This document shows positions 11,705-14,242 of a stretch of DNA of 14,242 nt, one piece after another; position 1 is the first letter of the stretch, and each line of letters begins with the position of its first letter. The stretch is from positions 1 through 14,242 of the forward strand of contig JAZLDO010000061.1 in the NCBI GenBank assembly GCA_045614825.1, written 5' to 3'. The position numbers and the translations under genes are program-made. This DNA comes from Aphodosoma sp045614825 (GTDB taxonomy: Bacteria; Bacteroidota; Bacteroidia; Bacteroidales; Paludibacteraceae). Under the pieces are notes generated by a model that ran no database searches, was not told where the DNA came from, and saw only the letters and a program-made list of their open reading frames with translations.

Positions 11705-14002
11705 ATGAAAAAAACAATTATACTTTTCTTTTGTATAATGCTATCGGCATTATGCTCATCTATTTTTGCTCAAAAAGAGCACACTGATGCTAACCTCGTG
11801 GGCCACGTGCTCGACGCTGCTACTGGCGAACACCTCCCGTTTGTTACTATCCAACTTCAAGGTACTTCTATCGGTGCTGTGTCGGGTGCTTCGGGTCACT
11901 TCCTCCTTACTAACCTCCCTGTAGGTGAAACTACTTTGACTTTCTCAATGGTGGGTTATAAAACTATCGAAGCTTCGCTTTTGCTCGAAGAGGGCAAAAC
12001 TTGCGAAATCAATATCGCTATGGAGGAAGAATCACTCCTCATTGACGCTGTGGTGGTTACTGCCAACAAATATGAAACTAAAAAGCGTGAGGCTACTACT
12101 ATCGTAAACGTTATCTCGCCTCTCCTCATCGAATCTACTGCGTCGAACACTATGTCGGACGTACTCGATTTCCAAACTGGTGTGCGTGTCGAAATGTCGT
12201 GCCAAAACTGTGGTGTTCCTCAACTTCGTATCAATGGCCTCGAAGGACAATATACTCAACTTATGATGGACTCGCGTCCTATCTTCTCTTCGCTTGCGTC
12301 GGTGTATGGCTTGGAACAAATCCCAGCAGGTATGGTGGATAGAGTAGAGGTCGTGCGTGGTGGTGGCTCGGCTCTTTATGGCTCGAATGCTATCGGAGGT
12401 GTGGTGAATATCATCACTAAAGAGCCTGTGCGTAACTCGCTCAACATCTCGCAAAATTCGCAAATCATGGGTGGTAAAGCGTGGGATAGCAACACTAACC
12501 TCAATGGCTCATTCGTTACTTCTGACTCGAAAATCGGTGTTTTCCTCTTCGGTGTGCTTCGCCAACGTGAGGCTTACGACCGTGACGACGATGGTTTCTC
12601 TGAAATTCCTCGCCTCAATAGTGCAACGCTCGGTTTGCGCTCTTATTTCAAAACTTCAGACTACTCGAAACTCACTCTCGAATATCACCATGTGACTGAA
12701 GCTCGCCGTGGTGGCAACAATCTTGACCGTCCTGAGCATGAGGCTGATATTGCTGAATCATTGCGTCACAATATCGATGCTGGTAACCTTCGTTGGGACT
12801 ACTATTCGCCTGATGAACGCCATTATGCTACTGCTTACACTTCGTTGCAACACATTGGTCGTAACTCTTATTTCGGCACTGCGCAAGACCTTAATGCCTA
12901 TGGTGCGAGTGACGATATCACTGCCGTAGTAGGTGGTCAGTATCGTTTCCATATGTACAACTGCTTGTTTATGCCTGCCGACCTCTCGGCTGGTGTTGAG
13001 TATCAATACAACCGCCTTCGCGACCAAATCATGGGTTACGGTCGTGATATTCGTCAAGATGTTCATCTCTATGGTGGTTATGTGCAAAACGAGTGGAAAA
13101 ATAAAGATGTGTCGTTCCTTATTGGTCTCCGTGGCGAAAAACACTCTATGCTCAAACGTCCTATCTTCTCACCTCGTGCCAATGTGCGCTATACTCCAAT
13201 CAAAGAGGTGGTGCTCCGTGCTACATACGCCAGCGGTTATCGTGCTCCGCAAACCTATGACGAGGACCTCCACGTAGGAGCTGTGGGTGGCGAGGTGTCG
13301 CTCATCCAACTTTCCGACTCTTTGCGCCCTGAGATGTCGCACTCTGTCAGCGCATCTATCGATTGGGCTAAGAAAATCGGTGCATGGGAGTCGAACGTAA
13401 CTTTCGAAGGTTTCTTTACTCAACTCAACGATGTATTCTCGTTGGTTGAAAACGGACATGACGCTTTAGGCAACCTCTTGTTGTTGAGAACTAACGAAAA
13501 AGGCGCACGAGTATATGGTATGAACATCGAAGGCAAGGTGGCTTACAAAACTAAATTCGTATTCCAACTCGGTTATACATATCAACAAAGCCGTTATATC
13601 GAGGCTGTTACATGGAGCGAAAACGAGAATATTGCACCACAAAAACGCATGTTCCGCACACCAGACCATTATGGTTATTTCATGGCAACATATGAGCCAA
13701 TTCGTAAGTTTACTATTAACCTCAACGGTAAACTCACAGGTCCAATGCTGATTCAGCACTATGCAGGCTATGTGGCCGAAGACGAAGAGGTGCTATCTCC
13801 TACATTCTTCGACATGGGCATCAAACTCGCCTACGAAATACCTCTCTATCGCCTCTATTCGTTGGAAATCAATGCCGGAGTTAAGAACATCTTCGACTCC
13901 TTCCAACGCGACATAGACCAAGGCATCGACCGTGATGCTGGCTACATCTACGGTCCATCACTCCCAAGAACATACTTCTTTGGCTTGAACTTTAAGTTGT
14001 AA
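11705..14002 (+). CDS. TonB-dependent outer-membrane receptor, probable metal or metal-complex uptake
   Basis: 765 aa. A signal peptide (ends IFAQ, 20-23) is followed by a carboxypeptidase-regulatory-like domain (about 30-108; GHVLDAATGEHLPFVTIQL), a plug domain (about 118-240; VVVTANKY, RVEVVRGGGSALYGSNAIGG, VVNIITKEP) and a 22-strand-type barrel ending in a C-terminal aromatic-rich strand (YFFGLNFKL). The plug carries CQNCG (Cys166, Cys169) followed by LRINGLEGQYTQLMMDSRP. The CxxC pair in the ligand-facing plug and the adjacent His-rich protein suggest a metal, haem or metal chelate as substrate rather than a glycan; no SusD partner is present. Length is normal for the family. Codon choice changes near 13550: Thr is almost always ACT before and almost always ACA after. 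A terminator follows. Confidence 0.9.
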   Translation: MKKTIILFFCIMLSALCSSIFAQKEHTDANLVGHVLDAATGEHLPFVTIQLQGTSIGAVSGASGHFLLTNLPVGETTLTFSMVGYKTIEASLLLEEGKTCEINIAMEEESLLIDAVVVTANKYETKKREATTIVNVISPLLIESTASNTMSDVLDFQTGVRVEMSCQNCGVPQLRINGLEGQYTQLMMDSRPIFSSLASVYGLEQIPAGMVDRVEVVRGGGSALYGSNAIGGVVNIITKEPVRNSLNISQNSQIMGGKAWDSNTNLNGSFVTSDSKIGVFLFGVLRQREAYDRDDDGFSEIPRLNSATLGLRSYFKTSDYSKLTLEYHHVTEARRGGNNLDRPEHEADIAESLRHNIDAGNLRWDYYSPDERHYATAYTSLQHIGRNSYFGTAQDLNAYGASDDITAVVGGQYRFHMYNCLFMPADLSAGVEYQYNRLRDQIMGYGRDIRQDVHLYGGYVQNEWKNKDVSFLIGLRGEKHSMLKRPIFSPRANVRYTPIKEVVLRATYASGYRAPQTYDEDLHVGAVGGEVSLIQLSDSLRPEMSHSVSASIDWAKKIGAWESNVTFEGFFTQLNDVFSLVENGHDALGNLLLLRTNEKGARVYGMNIEGKVAYKTKFVFQLGYTYQQSRYIEAVTWSENENIAPQKRMFRTPDHYGYFMATYEPIRKFTINLNGKLTGPMLIQHYAGYVAEDEEVLSPTFFDMGIKLAYEIPLYRLYSLEINAGVKNIFDSFQRDIDQGIDRDAGYIYGPSLPRTYFFGLNFKL

Positions 14003-14025
14003 AAACATAAAAATTTATTATAATG

Positions 14026-14060
14026 AAAGAGAGCAGAAATTGTTTCTGCTCTCTTTTTTT
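14026..14060 (+). terminator. Intrinsic terminator after the TonB receptor
   Basis: A perfect 14-bp stem, 14026-14039 with 14043-14056, with a 3-nt TTG loop, followed by a run of T to 14060. Confidence 0.92.
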
Positions 14061-14175
14061 TGTGTGATTTTGGTATGGTATGCTTGTAGATAGCTATATA
14101 CTATGTTTATAACCCGTTGGCGGAATTAATTTTTAATTTTACTAATAAAAATAGAACAAAAAAACAACAAAAAAG

Positions 14176-14206
14176 TTGCACATATCGTTGATTTTTAGTA
14201 ACTTTA
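14176..14206 (+). promoter_or_regulatory. Promoter for a gene beyond the window
   Basis: TTG at 14176-14178, a 20-nt spacer, and TAACTTTA at 14199-14206, the same layout as the site at 11171-11201. The sequence after it to the window end is A-rich leader without a start codon. Between the terminator and this site (14061-14175) I see no gene. Confidence 0.5.
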
Positions 14207-14242
14207 TAGAGACCAAACAATAAAAAACTAAAAATTTTCAAC

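Noticed and set aside
14083..14105. Imperfect palindrome around TAGATAGCTATATAC as an operator
   Set aside because: Short and AT-only pairing expected by chance in such sequence, and it is 70 bases from the next promoter.

Overview
The window is AT-rich DNA from a member of the Bacteroidota, most likely an order Bacteroidales gut or host-associated lineage. The evidence is: at least five promoters of the Bacteroidetes type (TTG or TTTG, about 19-20 nt, then TAnnTTTG) and a sixth one base off consensus; A/T-rich start regions mostly without Shine-Dalgarno sites; a type IX secretion (T9SS) sorting domain; and Bacteroidetes families (DUF4834, PepSY-like/BLIP proteins, GxDLY-type SGNH hydrolase, carboxypeptidase-regulatory-domain TonB receptor). 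Every gene found is on the + strand.

Layout. 1-720 is an RNA segment: the end of a PNPase-like reading frame that runs into a terminator, then the signal recognition particle RNA, two identical tRNA-Thr(UGU) genes and a terminator. 787-3650 is a secreted-protein unit: a consensus promoter, a 220-nt leader with a (CT)n tract, a possible 21-codon leader ORF and an attenuator-like hairpin, then a small T9SS cargo protein and two related exported proteins with C-type-lectin-like (Fibrobacter-major/DUF1566-type) domains, closed by a terminator. 3677-9888 is a likely operon: a GH13 amylase lipoprotein, an ABC-F ATPase, a DUF4834 membrane protein, an exported thioredoxin and a GxDLY/SGNH esterase, with a terminator. 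9890-10938 holds tandem PepSY-like proteins. 11171-14060 holds a His-rich small membrane protein and a TonB-dependent receptor, probably for metal uptake, with a terminator. A further promoter at 14176-14206 points to a gene outside the window.

Most striking observations. (1) The last ~170 bases of the gene at 2706-3557 look like the variable region of a diversity-generating retroelement (DGR): GC jumps to about 62% and A falls to about 15% in an AT-rich gene, the candidate variable codons are of the form NNC/NNT (as expected when AAC/AAT template codons are randomised at A), and the domain is a C-type-lectin type used by DGR targets. No reverse transcriptase or template repeat is in the window, so the machinery would have to act from elsewhere. 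(2) Six intergenic spacers carry degenerate tandem arrays with a strict 7-bp period that start in or immediately after the upstream stop codon. Each has its own sequence, and two are arranged so that the RNA would fold on itself. (3) The leader upstream of the T9SS protein has the parts of a transcription attenuator, with a slippage-prone CT tract inside a Leu/Ser-rich leader ORF.

All family assignments come from reading motifs by eye; no database search was possible.
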